NCBI RefSeq assembly: GCF_000504285.1
Contig: NZ_KI632511.1
Coordinates: forward strand, 4,337,372-4,401,371
From: Actinospica robiniae DSM 44927
GTDB taxonomy: Bacteria > Actinomycetota > Actinomycetes > Streptomycetales > Catenulisporaceae
Reading direction: 5' to 3'
Length of the DNA: 64,000 nt
A program made the translations under genes and the position numbers. Of this stretch, positions 50,403 through 59,426 are shown one piece after another. Below the pieces are notes generated by a model, which was given only the letters and a program-made list of their open reading frames with translations, ran no database searches and was not told where the DNA came from. The first letter of the stretch is position 1. Each line of letters opens with the position of its first letter.

Positions 50403-50999
50403 TCAGGCCCGCCCGCCCGCTTCCTTCGCCGCCTGCTCCACCCGGCTCCGGTAATCGGCCCACCAGGCCTCGTCGTGCCCCGGCATGTTCGTGGTACGCG
50501 CATTGAGCCCCGCCGTGCCGTCGATCAGCTCGCGCAGGATGTCGGCGTGCCCGGTGTGGCGGTTGATCTCCGCGACGAGGTGCACCATGACCTGGTGCAG
50601 CGTGACAGCGTCCTCACTCCACCAGGGCACCCGGCCGGGAGAGTCGAGCTCGAGCGCCTCGATCGTCGCGTCGGCGTGCACCCAGACACGTTCGTAGAAC
50701 CCGACGATGTCCTCGCGGGTCTCCTCCGCCGTCGCCCACAGGTCCGCGTTGTCCTCCGCGTCGTCGTCGAACCAGGGCATCGGCTCGGGGAACGGACGGT
50801 CGAACACGCTGCCGAAGTACTCCGCGCTCACCCCGCCGACGTGCTTGACCAGCCCGAGCAGGTTGGTCCCGGTCGGCGTGAGCGGGCGGCGGACGTCGTA
50901 CTCGTCGAGTCCGTCGAGCTTCCACAGCAACGCCTCGCGCGCCGCTCTGAGGTAGCGGTGCATCCGCTCTTTCGGGCCGATCGTCTGCGCTTCAGTCAT
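50403..50999 (-). CDS. DinB-family protein (DUF664)
   Basis: 198 residues. The four-helix bundle of DinB/YfiT proteins with the metal-binding His pattern: NLLGLVKHVGGVSAEYFGSVFDRP (first His) and HQVMVHLVAEINRHTGHADILRELIDG (second and third His). Some relatives are mycothiol- or bacillithiol-dependent transferases; the role of this one is not known. It lies next to the aldehyde dehydrogenase gene on the same strand with a 39-base gap, so the two may be co-transcribed. Confidence 0.85.
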   Translation of the reverse strand: MTEAQTIGPKERMHRYLRAAREALLWKLDGLDEYDVRRPLTPTGTNLLGLVKHVGGVSAEYFGSVFDRPFPEPMPWFDDDAEDNADLWATAEETREDIVGFYERVWVHADATIEALELDSPGRVPWWSEDAVTLHQVMVHLVAEINRHTGHADILRELIDGTAGLNARTTNMPGHDEAWWADYRSRVEQAAKEAGGRA

Positions 51000-51038
51000 G
51001 AAGACAGTCTGCCAGGGGGCACCGACATCTCGTATCCG

Positions 51039-52517
51039 CTACCACTGCACCGCGATGTACTTCGACTCCAGGTACTCGAGCATGCCCTCGTGCCCGCCCT
51101 CCCGGCCGATGCCGCTCTGCTTGACCCCGCCGAAGGGCGCGGCCGGATCGCTGACCATGCCGCGGTTGAGACCGACCATGCCGGCTTCGAGCGCCTCGGC
51201 CACGCGCAGACCGGTCGCCAGGTCGCCGGTGTAGAGGTAGGAGACCAGGCCGAACTCGGTGTCGTTGGCCATCGCGACCGCTTCGTCGACGTCGTCGAAC
51301 ACGACGATCGGGGCGACCGGGCCGAACACCTCCTCGCCGAGGATCGGGTTGCCCGGGGCGACATCGCCGAGCACGGTCGGCGCGTAGTACCAGCCCTTCC
51401 GGTCCGGGCGGTCCGCGCCGAGCAGCACCCGCGCGCCGTCGTCGAGGGCGCCCGACACCAGCTCCTGCACCTTCTCCACCGCCGCCGGGTTCACCAGCGG
51501 GCCGAGGTCGGTGGCCGGGTCCGTGCCCGGGCCCATGACCAGCTTGCCCATCGCCTCCGCCAGGCCGCGGGAGAACTCCTCGGCCACCCGCCGGTGCACG
51601 TAGAAGCGGTTCGCGGCGGTGCACGCCTCGCCGCCGTTGCGCATCTTGGCGATCATCGCGCCCTCGACCGCCGCGGCCACGTCGGCGTCCTCGAGCACCA
51701 GGAACGGCGCGTTGCCGCCGAGCTCCATCGACGTGTTCACGACCTGGTCGGCGGCTTCGCGCAGGAGCGAGCGGCCGACCTGCGTGCTACCGGTGAAGGA
51801 GAGCTTGCGCACCCGCGGGTCGTGCAGCATGGCCGAGACGACGGGCCCTGACTTGCGCGAGGGCACGACGTTGACGACGCCCGGCGGCAGCCCGGCCTCC
51901 TCCAGCAGCGCGCCCACCGCGAGCGCGGTCAGCGGCGTGTCGCTGGCCGGCTTGAGCACCACCGTGCAGCCGGCCGCGAGCGCGGGTCCGATCTTGCGGG
52001 TGGCCATGGCGGCCGGGAAGTTCCACGGCGTGACCAGCACGCAGACGCCGACCGGCTGACGCAGCACCAGGATCCGGTTGGCGCCGCCCGGGGCCGTGCC
52101 CACGGAGCCTTCGCCGCGCACCGCCTCCTCGGCGTACCAGCGGAAGAACTCGGCGGCGTAGGCGATCTCGCCGCGCGCGTCGCGCAGCGCCTTGCCGTTC
52201 TCCAGCACCATGAGGTAGGCGAGGTCCTCGGCGCGTTCGGTCATCAGCTCGAACGCGCGCCGCAGTACCTCGGCCCGCTTCCGCGGCGGTGTGGCGGCCC
52301 AGCCGGGCCCCGCCGCGGCGGCCGCCGCCACCGCGCTCAGCCCGTCCTGCACCGAGCCGTCGGCTACCCGGGTGAGGACCTCCGCCGTCGCCGGATCGTA
52401 GACGTCCATCAGCGAGCCGTCCGCCGCGTCCCGCCGCTCACCGCCGATCAGCAGCCGCGTCGGGGCCAGATCGAGTGCCGCCGCCTGCTGGGTCATGCCG
52501 CTCGTCCCTGAGCTCAT
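51039..52517 (-). CDS. gabD: NAD(P)-dependent succinate-semialdehyde dehydrogenase
   Basis: 492 residues; GGTGGAAGC precedes the ATG. It has all aldehyde dehydrogenase landmarks: LVTPWNFPAAMATRKIGPALAAGCTVVLKPASDTPLTAL (cofactor and catalytic Asn), FTGSTQVGR, general base Glu in MELGGNAPFLVLEDAD, the catalytic Cys in NGGEACTAANRFYVHRRV, and EVFGPVAPIVVFDD. The block around the Cys and the C-terminal FGGVKQSGIGREGGHEGMLEYLESKYIAVQW are typical of the GabD/succinate-semialdehyde group, which feeds GABA carbon into the citric acid cycle. No GABA transaminase is nearby. Confidence 0.88.
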   Translation of the reverse strand: MSSGTSGMTQQAAALDLAPTRLLIGGERRDAADGSLMDVYDPATAEVLTRVADGSVQDGLSAVAAAAAAGPGWAATPPRKRAEVLRRAFELMTERAEDLAYLMVLENGKALRDARGEIAYAAEFFRWYAEEAVRGEGSVGTAPGGANRILVLRQPVGVCVLVTPWNFPAAMATRKIGPALAAGCTVVLKPASDTPLTALAVGALLEEAGLPPGVVNVVPSRKSGPVVSAMLHDPRVRKLSFTGSTQVGRSLLREAADQVVNTSMELGGNAPFLVLEDADVAAAVEGAMIAKMRNGGEACTAANRFYVHRRVAEEFSRGLAEAMGKLVMGPGTDPATDLGPLVNPAAVEKVQELVSGALDDGARVLLGADRPDRKGWYYAPTVLGDVAPGNPILGEEVFGPVAPIVVFDDVDEAVAMANDTEFGLVSYLYTGDLATGLRVAEALEAGMVGLNRGMVSDPAAPFGGVKQSGIGREGGHEGMLEYLESKYIAVQW

Positions 52518-52676
52518 GCTTCCACCGCCTTCGTCACCACGGTCACTTACCCACCATACGCGCGGCGCAGGCGGCGGGCCGGTCCGTGGAACGCGTCCGC
52601 CGCCCGCGAGACGGCGCGGGCGGCGGAGAGCGGCGGAAAGTCGGCCGACGGCCAGTCAGGCAGCCGGCGCGGCAGC

Positions 52677-54812
52677 TCAGTAGTGCTGCAGCACGTAGTT
52701 GACTTCCGGTCCGGCCGTGGAAGCGCCGAAGTTGGAGTCGACCACGACGCCGGCGATCGCGATGTCCTTGCTCGGATCGAACACGATCATCCAGCCGTTG
52801 GGCATGTTGTCCTTGTTCGCGTCCGCCTCGGCGGTGCCGGTCTTGCCGTAGACGCCCGAGCCGAACCCGACGCCCGCCGCGGTACCGCTGGTGATCACTT
52901 CCCGCATCACCGAGTACAGCTGCGTCTTCACCGAGGACGGCAGCGGGGTGGCGGTCTTGAGGTCGGTCAGGCCCGCCACCAGGTAGGGCTGGTGGAACGA
53001 GCCCATGTCCACGGTGGCCGCGACCGAGGCCATCGAGAGCGGGTTCGCCTGGATCACGCCCTGGCCGTACATCTCCTCCGCGAGCTCCGAGCCGCTCTGG
53101 TCGCTGGGCATGTGGAAGTAGCTGCCCGGGGTGCCGAGGCCGATGTCCCAGGGCTGGTTGAGGCCGAAGTAGTTCAGCGCCGTGCCGGCCAGCTTGCCGT
53201 CGGCCATCTGCTGCCACCACTGGGTGAAGGCGTTGTTGCAGGACTGCGCGAAGTCGGTGCTGAACGGCGTGGTCGGCGGCTCGAAGTCCTCGTTCTTGCT
53301 GTTGTTCTTGCTGCTCGGGTCGTCCGTGCTGTTGTGGATCTTCACGCCCTGCACGGTGACCACCAGCGGGCAGCCGACAGGCGTGTCGACGCCCTGCGGC
53401 AGCATGCCGTGCAGCAGCAGCGAGGCGGTGGAGACGACCTTGAAGTCGGAGCCGGGGGCGAGCGTGCCGGTGAGCGCGGTGTCGCCGCTGCCGGGCGTGT
53501 TGGCCACGGCCAGGATCGCGCCGGTGGACGGCCGGATCACCACCATCGAGCTGCGCGGCAGCTTGCCGACGGCGGTGGCGGCGAGCGACTCGAGCTCCGG
53601 GTCGATCGTGGTCTTGACCACGCCCATCGCCACCGGGGCGGCGAGCTGGGAGGCCGAGCCGGAGACGATCTTGCCCTTGGCGTCCTCGAGCACGATCTCG
53701 AGCCCTGCGGTGCCCTTGCCGGTGTCGGTGTTCTTCTTCACCAGCGCGGCGATCGCCTGCAGCGCCGACTGCGAGCTGGCGGACAGGCTGTTGCCCTCGG
53801 CATCGGTCACGGACTTCGCGCCGGGCTTGATCGCGAGCGCGACGGGGTGCACCGACGCCGTAGTGTTCGGGGCGACCAGCGACGGGTCCCACTTGATGTA
53901 CCAGCCGCCGCTCTTCTGGTAGGCGGTCAGGTGCGAGGTGTAGGTCCAGGTGCCGGTGGCGGCGCTGTCCGACCCGGCGGAGCCGGTGGCGGACGGGGAC
54001 GCGCCGGTGCTCGCCGGGCTCGGCGCGGTGGTGGCTCCGGCGGTCACGACGGCCGTGGAGGCGACGTGCGCGGTGACGGAGAAGGTGACCAGGCCGGCGG
54101 CGGTCGAGTCCTGCTCGGTCAGCGTCAGGCCACTGAGGTTGAGGCCGGTGCGGTAGCCGGCCAGCACGCTCTGGGCGTCGGTCGGGTCGTCGGTCAGCGC
54201 GGCCGCCTGGGCGTCGTTGCCGCCCTGCCAGGCGGTGAAGAAGGCCGCGGCGGTCTGCTCCGCGTCACCGGCCGGAGAGGTCGCTGTCGGCTGGAACCCG
54301 GAGGGCGACGGCTTGGGCGCGGCGCCGTTGTGGGTGGACGCGGCGCCGGGCGTGGCGGCCTGGTCGAACACCAGGACCGCGGCGACACCGATGACGGCCG
54401 CCGTGCCGATGCCCGCGAACACCCACCGCTTCGTGTGCCGGCGGCGCGGCGCGGCGCCGGATCCGGCGCCCGGGCGGCGGTCGAACGGGCCGGACGGCGG
54501 CTGGTCCGGCACGAAGGCCGGCCGCTGCTCGGGCTCGAACGGCGGCTGCGGCGCCTGGTAGGACTCCTGCTGCCGGGTGCGGCCGTCGAACCCGCCCCAC
54601 ATGTCGGCCGGGGCGGGGATGTGGCCCCGAACCTGCTGCGTCGGGGCGGCCTCGTTCGGATAGCCCTGCGCGGGCACCTTGGGCATCTGCGTGGTCACGT
54701 CGTCGGGGGAAGACCCGCGCCACATGTTCGCCTCCGGGGACGGCCCCGGTCCGTCGCCGTTCCCCCGAAACCAGCCGTCCGGCGCGCCGTTGCCGGGATA
54801 CTCGCCACTCAC
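52677..54812 (-). CDS. Class B penicillin-binding protein with MecA/NTF2-like domain
   Basis: 711 residues. GTG 54812 has GGAGGGG upstream; the ATG at 54839 is less likely. There is a long Pro/Gln-rich cytoplasmic N-terminus and one membrane helix (about 129-150, WVFAGIGTAAVIGVAAVLVF). An NTF2-like MecA_N domain follows (DAEQTAAAFFTAWQGGNDAQAAALTDDP), then a dimerisation region and a transpeptidase domain. The active-site set is present: SDFK (Ser about 455), SCN (about 524-526) and KTGTAE (about 657). The Asp after the nucleophile replaces the usual Thr of STFK. It should cross-link peptidoglycan; MecA_N-type members often have low beta-lactam affinity. Confidence 0.9.
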   Translation of the reverse strand: MSGEYPGNGAPDGWFRGNGDGPGPSPEANMWRGSSPDDVTTQMPKVPAQGYPNEAAPTQQVRGHIPAPADMWGGFDGRTRQQESYQAPQPPFEPEQRPAFVPDQPPSGPFDRRPGAGSGAAPRRRHTKRWVFAGIGTAAVIGVAAVLVFDQAATPGAASTHNGAAPKPSPSGFQPTATSPAGDAEQTAAAFFTAWQGGNDAQAAALTDDPTDAQSVLAGYRTGLNLSGLTLTEQDSTAAGLVTFSVTAHVASTAVVTAGATTAPSPASTGASPSATGSAGSDSAATGTWTYTSHLTAYQKSGGWYIKWDPSLVAPNTTASVHPVALAIKPGAKSVTDAEGNSLSASSQSALQAIAALVKKNTDTGKGTAGLEIVLEDAKGKIVSGSASQLAAPVAMGVVKTTIDPELESLAATAVGKLPRSSMVVIRPSTGAILAVANTPGSGDTALTGTLAPGSDFKVVSTASLLLHGMLPQGVDTPVGCPLVVTVQGVKIHNSTDDPSSKNNSKNEDFEPPTTPFSTDFAQSCNNAFTQWWQQMADGKLAGTALNYFGLNQPWDIGLGTPGSYFHMPSDQSGSELAEEMYGQGVIQANPLSMASVAATVDMGSFHQPYLVAGLTDLKTATPLPSSVKTQLYSVMREVITSGTAAGVGFGSGVYGKTGTAEADANKDNMPNGWMIVFDPSKDIAIAGVVVDSNFGASTAGPEVNYVLQHY

Positions 54813-54865
54813 CGCTTCGCCCCTCCTTCTGACATGCATTCGTCCAACTAGACGCGCGGAACCAA

Positions 54866-54901
54866 CGAAACGTTACGCCAAGAGTCAAGCGAGTCTTGGC
54901 G
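54866..54901. promoter_or_regulatory. Two palindromes between the PBP and GH36 genes
   Basis: CGAAACGTTACG (54866-54877) has the central AACGTT of LacI-type sites with one mismatched pair. It is followed by CGCCAAGA-N10-TCTTGGCG (54876-54901), whose arms extend to 11 bases with one mismatch. They lie 54 bases from the PBP start and 120 bases from the GH36 start. Confidence 0.45.
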
Positions 54902-55021
54902 CAGTACCACCCGAAAGGAAAGTTACCTGATCATGCCCTATTCGGGCGATGCCCCTACGCTCTGCTCACAGGCGGGCCGGCGCCCGGGAAACGACAGCGA
55001 CATCGACCGAGAGTGACGGAC

Positions 55022-57166
55022 ATGATCATCACTTGTGGGGACACCCTCGAACTGGATCTGCACTGCGCCGAGGGCGAGCCGCCGCGGCTGGTCGCGCTGC
55101 GGCACGCGGGCGCGGTCCTGGCCGCCGAGCACGCGGACGCCGGGATCCGCCGGATGCTGCCGCTCACCCACGTCGAGTTCGCCGGGCACACCCGCGACAC
55201 CAACTCCAAGCGGCACATCGGCAGCGTCGTCGGGGCCCGCCTCGCCTACACCGGGCACCGCTTCATCGAGGCCGATGGCCGGGCCGGGCGGATACTCGAG
55301 GTGACCGCCCACGATCCGGTCACCGGCGCGGACGTCGTCACCTGCTTCGAGCACCATCCCGGGATCGCTGCGGTCCGAGCGTGGTCGCGGATCACCGCCG
55401 GGGCTGAGGAGTTGGTGCTGCTGCACGCCACCTCCCTGCTCGTGCCCGGCGCGATCCCAGTGGCCGACGGATCGTGGGACGAACGGCTGACCGCGTGGAT
55501 CGCAGCGAACCCGTGGTGCGGCGAGGGCCGGTGGACGGCGCGGACGCTGGCCGAGCGCGGCCTGCACGCCGTGGCCGAGCCGGACGCGAAGAACCGGCTC
55601 TCCGTGGCCAGCACCGGTTCCTGGTCCTCGTCCGAGCACCTGCCGATCGGCGCGCTGGCGGACGAGCGGACCGGCCGCGCCCTGCTCTGGCAGATCGAGC
55701 ACAACGGCTCGTGGGCGTGGGAGATCGGCGAGCACCACGACTCGGTCTACCTCGGCCTGTCCGGACCCTGCGACGCGGAGAACCAGTGGTCGAAGAAGCT
55801 CGGGCCGGGCGAGTCCTTCACCACCGTGCCGGTGACGCTCGCGGCCTCGGCGAACGGGATCGAGGGCGCGGCCGGCGAGCTCACCCGGCACCGGCGCCGG
55901 ACCAGGCGCCAGCACCCTGATCACGAGAACCTGCCGATCATCTTCAACGACTACATGAACTGCCTGTGGGGCGACCCGAGCACCGAGCGCCTGCTGCCGC
56001 TGGTGGACGCGGCGGCCGAGGCCGGGGCCGAGTACTTCGTGGTCGACGCCGGCTGGTACGACGACACCGCCGGCTGGTGGGACAGCGTCGGCGACTGGCT
56101 GCCCTCCACCGTCCGGTTCCCCGGCGGCCTGGAGAAGATCATGGACCGGGTGCGCGAGCGCGGCATGAAGCCGGGCATCTGGGTGGAGCCGGAGGTCGTG
56201 GGCGTGCGCAGCGCCGCGGCTCGGACGCTGCCGGCGGAGGCCTTCTTCGCCCGGGCCGGCCGCCGGCTCACCGAGCGCGGACGCCACCAGCTCGACCTGC
56301 GCGACCCGGCCGCCCGGGCCCACCTCGACGCGGCGGTGGACCGGCTGATCGCGCAGTTCGGCCTGGGCTACTTCAAGTTCGACTACAACATAGAGATCGG
56401 TCCGGGCACCGACACCAACGCCGACAGCGCCGGGGACGGCCTGCTCGGCCACAACCGCGCCTACCTCGAGTGGATCAATGCCCTGCTTGACCGGCACCCC
56501 GGCCTGGTGGTGGAGAGCTGCGCGTCGGGCGGGCTGCGCACCGACCACGCGATGCTGGCCACGGCGCAGCTGCATTCCGTCAGCGACCAGACGGACTTCC
56601 GCAAGATGCCCGCGATCGCCGCGGCCACGCCGCTGGCCGTCAACCCCGAGCAGGCGGCCGTGTGGGCGTATCCGATCCCGGAGAGCACCGACGAGGAGAC
56701 CGCGTTCACCATGGCCAGCTCGCTGCTGGGCCGGGTCCATCTGAGCGGCAAGCTCGACCAGCTGCGGCCCGAGCAGACCGCCTTGGTACACGAAGCCCTT
56801 GCCGCCTACCGCGAAATTCGCCCGCACCTCGGCGGCTCCGTACCGCACTGGCCGCTCGGTCTGCCCCAATGGCGCGACGGCTGGGTGGCGCAGGCACTCG
56901 AAGTAGAGGCGGCGCAGGACGAGGCGGCGGCCGGTTACGTGCTCGTCTGGCGCCGGGACGACGAACGTTCGGAAATCGCACTTCCGTTGCCGTGGCTCAA
57001 GAACGGCGACGCCGTAGCCGAGGTCGTGTACCCCCGGGCAAGTAAGGCCACGAACACATGGAACGGCGAGTCCGGTGAACTCACCGTCGCGCTGCCGAGC
57101 CGTTGGTCCGCGGTCCTCCTGCGCCTGAGCCTCCGCGCGCCGCGCGGCCCGGTCACAGCGGCGTGA
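55022..57166 (+). CDS. GH36 alpha-galactosidase, cytoplasmic
   Basis: 714 residues from ATG 55022; the upstream extension to 54896 crosses regulatory repeats. The N-terminal beta-supersandwich runs about 1-300 (HVEFAGHTRDTNSKRHIGS, GSWSSSEHLPIGALADERTGRALLWQIEHNGSWAWEIGEH). The barrel has NDYMNCLWGDPST, FVVDAGWYDD, GDWLPSTVRFPGGLEKIMDRVRERGMKPGIWVEPE, nucleophile FKFDYN (Asp about 454), ESCASGGLRTDHAML and acid/base SVSDQTD (Asp about 522). A short C-terminal beta domain closes it. It releases alpha-galactose from galacto-oligosaccharides or galactomannan fragments. It converges on the Lrp gene with a 14-base overlap of coding ends. Confidence 0.93.
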   Translation: MIITCGDTLELDLHCAEGEPPRLVALRHAGAVLAAEHADAGIRRMLPLTHVEFAGHTRDTNSKRHIGSVVGARLAYTGHRFIEADGRAGRILEVTAHDPVTGADVVTCFEHHPGIAAVRAWSRITAGAEELVLLHATSLLVPGAIPVADGSWDERLTAWIAANPWCGEGRWTARTLAERGLHAVAEPDAKNRLSVASTGSWSSSEHLPIGALADERTGRALLWQIEHNGSWAWEIGEHHDSVYLGLSGPCDAENQWSKKLGPGESFTTVPVTLAASANGIEGAAGELTRHRRRTRRQHPDHENLPIIFNDYMNCLWGDPSTERLLPLVDAAAEAGAEYFVVDAGWYDDTAGWWDSVGDWLPSTVRFPGGLEKIMDRVRERGMKPGIWVEPEVVGVRSAAARTLPAEAFFARAGRRLTERGRHQLDLRDPAARAHLDAAVDRLIAQFGLGYFKFDYNIEIGPGTDTNADSAGDGLLGHNRAYLEWINALLDRHPGLVVESCASGGLRTDHAMLATAQLHSVSDQTDFRKMPAIAAATPLAVNPEQAAVWAYPIPESTDEETAFTMASSLLGRVHLSGKLDQLRPEQTALVHEALAAYREIRPHLGGSVPHWPLGLPQWRDGWVAQALEVEAAQDEAAAGYVLVWRRDDERSEIALPLPWLKNGDAVAEVVYPRASKATNTWNGESGELTVALPSRWSAVLLRLSLRAPRGPVTAA

Positions 57167-57614
57167 TCTCGGTCTTGCGCAGGTGCTCGTAGACCAGGGA
57201 CGTGCGCACGTCCGCCAGCTCCTTGCGGCGGGTCAGCTTGTCCAGCACGAGGGCCTGGAGCTGGTCGGTGTCGCGGACCGCGACGTGGATCAGGAAGTCG
57301 TCGCTGCCGCTGACCACGAACACCGAGAGCACCTCGGGCAGCTGCTCGACGTAGGCGCGGAAGCCCGCGATCACCGCCCGGTTGGGCGGGCGGACGCGGG
57401 CCGCGATCATCGCCTGCAGCGGGCGGCCCACCGCGGCCAGGTCCACCTGGGCGTGGTAGCCCACGATCATGCCCCGTCGACGCAGCGAGCGGACCCGCTC
57501 CAGGCAGGTCGACGGGGCCACGCCGAGCGCCGCGGCCAGGTCCCGGTTGGTGCGCCGCGCGTCATTCTGCAGCAGCGCCAAAAGCTTCGAATCAGTGGCG
57601 TCCAATTCGGCCAT
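57153..57614 (-). CDS. Lrp/AsnC-family transcriptional regulator
   Basis: 153 residues. The N-terminal helix-turn-helix (LDATDSKLLALLQNDARRTNRDLAAALGVAPSTCLERVRSLRRRGMIVGYHAQVD) is followed by the RAM ligand-binding domain (QAMIAARVRPPNRAVIAGFRAYVEQLPEVLSVFVVSGSDDFLIHVAVRDTDQLQALVLDKLTRRKELADVRTSLVYEHLRKTEITPL). It is divergent from the DUF2000 gene, a frequent pairing; such regulators usually sense amino acids. The gene's 3' end overlaps that of GH36 on the other strand. Confidence 0.93.
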   Translation of the reverse strand: MAELDATDSKLLALLQNDARRTNRDLAAALGVAPSTCLERVRSLRRRGMIVGYHAQVDLAAVGRPLQAMIAARVRPPNRAVIAGFRAYVEQLPEVLSVFVVSGSDDFLIHVAVRDTDQLQALVLDKLTRRKELADVRTSLVYEHLRKTEITPL

Positions 57615-57768
57615 ACGGCCAAGGTATCAGAACGTTGTTCGGTCTCGCCGTGCCCGCATCGGATCATCGGCTACTGTGTGGCCCGAACGCCGCCACCGTT
57701 CGGGTATCTCCACGCACCGATCCCCCGCCCGGCCGAAAGCCGCGGCGGAAGTGAACCAGGAGTCTTCC

Positions 57769-58206
57769 GTGTCGCTGATCGAGAACGTCGCCGCGCCCTT
57801 CGACAAGTGCGCGATCGTGGTCGACGGCGAACTGCCCGTCGGGCTGGCGATGAACGCCGCGGCCGTGCTGGCCTTCTCCCTCGGCGACTCCTACGGGCAG
57901 GGCGTGCTCGGCACGGACGTAAAGGACCGCGACGGCCAGGTGCACCGGGCCATCACCGCGGCACCCATCCCGATCCTGCGCTCGGACGCCGTCGGCCTCA
58001 AGGCCCTGGTGGCCAAGGCCGCCGCGGACCCGGAGCTGTTCATGGTCGACTTCACCGCTGTCGCCCAGGCGGCGCGGGACTACGACGACTACAGCCGGAA
58101 CATGGGCGGGATGTCCGCCGACGAGCACGTGTACGTCGGCTTGGCCTTGGCCGGTTTCAAGAAAGCGGTCAACAAGCTGACCGGGAGCATGCCGCTCTAC
58201 CGTTGA
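57769..58206 (+). CDS. DUF2000 family protein
   Basis: 145 residues from the GTG in VSLIENVAAPFDKCAIVVDGELPVGLAMNAAAVLAFSLG; CAGGAG lies six bases upstream. DUF2000 blocks are KCAIVVDGELPVGLAMNAAA, DRDGQVHRAITAAPIPIL, FTAVAQAARDYDDYSRNMG and the C-terminal GLALAGFKKAVNKLTGSMPLYR. The fold resembles peptidyl-tRNA hydrolase 2; the function is unknown. It is divergent from the Lrp/AsnC gene and probably under its control. Confidence 0.88.
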   Translation: MSLIENVAAPFDKCAIVVDGELPVGLAMNAAAVLAFSLGDSYGQGVLGTDVKDRDGQVHRAITAAPIPILRSDAVGLKALVAKAAADPELFMVDFTAVAQAARDYDDYSRNMGGMSADEHVYVGLALAGFKKAVNKLTGSMPLYR

Positions 58207-58248
58207 CGCGGCGGCGGCGAGGCGGTTTCGCCGAACACACCAAGACTG

Positions 58249-58293
58249 GGCGTCCTACCCGGCCATCGGGCCCTGATGACCGGGTGGGGCGCC
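58249..58293. terminator. Bidirectional terminator
   Basis: Long imperfect hairpin with inner stem ACCCGG-c-CATC / GATG-a-CCGGGT and outer GGCG / CGCC, between the convergent DUF2000 and prephenate dehydratase genes. Confidence 0.65.
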
Positions 58294-58326
58294 TGCTGTG
58301 CTCCCGCAGGCTGTGCTGTGCTTCCC

Positions 58327-59256
58327 TCAGATGCTGGTCACCGTGGCGAGATGCGCCGCGAGATCGCGCTGCGGGGCGGGCACCGAGGCCTGGGCCGTGA
58401 GGGCCGACTTGTAGAAGGCGCGCACCGGGTTGGCCCGGTAGACGCCGAGGATCCGGTAGTCCGCGTAGAAGCCGAGTTCCTCGAGCGCGTTGGCGGTCGC
58501 GGCCTCGTCCGGGTGGCCCTCGATGTCCGCCAGGAACTGGGTGGCGACGAACTGGCCGGAGATCATGCAGCTCTCCAGCTTCGTCATGTTCACTCCGTTG
58601 GTGGCGAACCCGCCGAGCGCCTTGTACAGCGCGGCCGGCGTGTTGCGCACCTTGAACACGAGCGTGGTCACGATCGGCCCGACGCCCGGCGCCGCCCGCA
58701 GCTCCTCGCGCGAGAGGATGATGAACCGGGTGGTGTTGTGCGGGTGGTCCTCCAGGCCCTCGCGCACGACCTCGAGCCCGAAGATCTCCCCGGCCAGCCG
58801 GGAGGCGATCGCCCCCCGGGTCGGGTCGCCCGCCTGCGCGACCTCCCGCGCCGCGCCGGCCGTGTCCTGGGTCGCCACCGCGCGCAGCCCCAGCGCCGTG
58901 AGCGAGTCCCTGCACTGCGCCAGCGCCTGCGGGTGGCTGTAGGCCGCGACCAAGCCCGACGGGTCCGTGCCGGGCAACGCGAGCAGGCAGTGCTGCACCC
59001 GCAGGAAGTGCTCGCCGATGATGTTCAGCCGCGACTCCGGCAGCAGGCGGTGGATGTCCGCGACCCGCCCGGCCGTCGAGTTCTCCACCGGGATCATGGC
59101 CAGGTCGACCACGCCCTCCTCGAGCGAGGCGAAGCCCTCGTCGAAGGTGTCGTAGGCCACCGCCTCGAACTCCGGGTACACCTCCCGGCACGCGATGTGG
59201 GAGTTGGCTCCCGGCTCACCCTGGAACGCGACCCGCTTGCGACCGACCATCGCCAC
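58327..59256 (-). CDS. pheA: Prephenate dehydratase
   Basis: 309 residues. The periplasmic-binding-like catalytic domain begins RVAFQGEPGANSHIA and includes the conserved PVENSTAGRVADIHRLL and the catalytic Thr-Arg-Phe motif in HNTTRFIILSRE. A C-terminal ACT domain from about 198 (TTLVFKVRNTPAALYKALGGFATNGVNMTKLESCMISGQFVATQFLADIEGHPDE) binds phenylalanine for feedback control; the usual ESRP reads ESCM. It converts prephenate to phenylpyruvate in phenylalanine synthesis. Start ATG 59256 or, two codons on, 59250. It is a monofunctional enzyme without a chorismate mutase domain. Confidence 0.94.
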   Translation of the reverse strand: MAMVGRKRVAFQGEPGANSHIACREVYPEFEAVAYDTFDEGFASLEEGVVDLAMIPVENSTAGRVADIHRLLPESRLNIIGEHFLRVQHCLLALPGTDPSGLVAAYSHPQALAQCRDSLTALGLRAVATQDTAGAAREVAQAGDPTRGAIASRLAGEIFGLEVVREGLEDHPHNTTRFIILSREELRAAPGVGPIVTTLVFKVRNTPAALYKALGGFATNGVNMTKLESCMISGQFVATQFLADIEGHPDEAATANALEELGFYADYRILGVYRANPVRAFYKSALTAQASVPAPQRDLAAHLATVTSI

Positions 59257-59414
59257 TGCCCGTCTTCCCGTTCGGCGCGCCGCGCCCCGTGGCCCGCCCT
59301 CATCGAGGACGGGGCCCTAATAGGCGCAAAAGCTATCGCACCCGCCGCTCGCAAGCCCAGTCAGTACTCGAAGTGTCGTTCGCCGCCGGAGACGGCCGGC
59401 CGCCCGGCGGCCGA

Positions 59415-59420
59415 TAGAAT
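59415..59420 (+). promoter_or_regulatory. -10 element of a leaderless transcript
   Basis: TAGAAT ends six bases before the GTG start of the methyltransferase gene, placing the transcription start at the start codon; no Shine-Dalgarno sequence fits. Confidence 0.5.
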
Positions 59421-59426
59421 CGGAAC

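Noticed and set aside
52683-54851. 722-codon frame on the plus strand
   Set aside because: Antisense to the class B PBP with intact SxxK, SxN and KTG motifs.
54938-56869. 643-codon frame on the minus strand
   Set aside because: Antisense to the GH36 gene; no domain and low-complexity composition.
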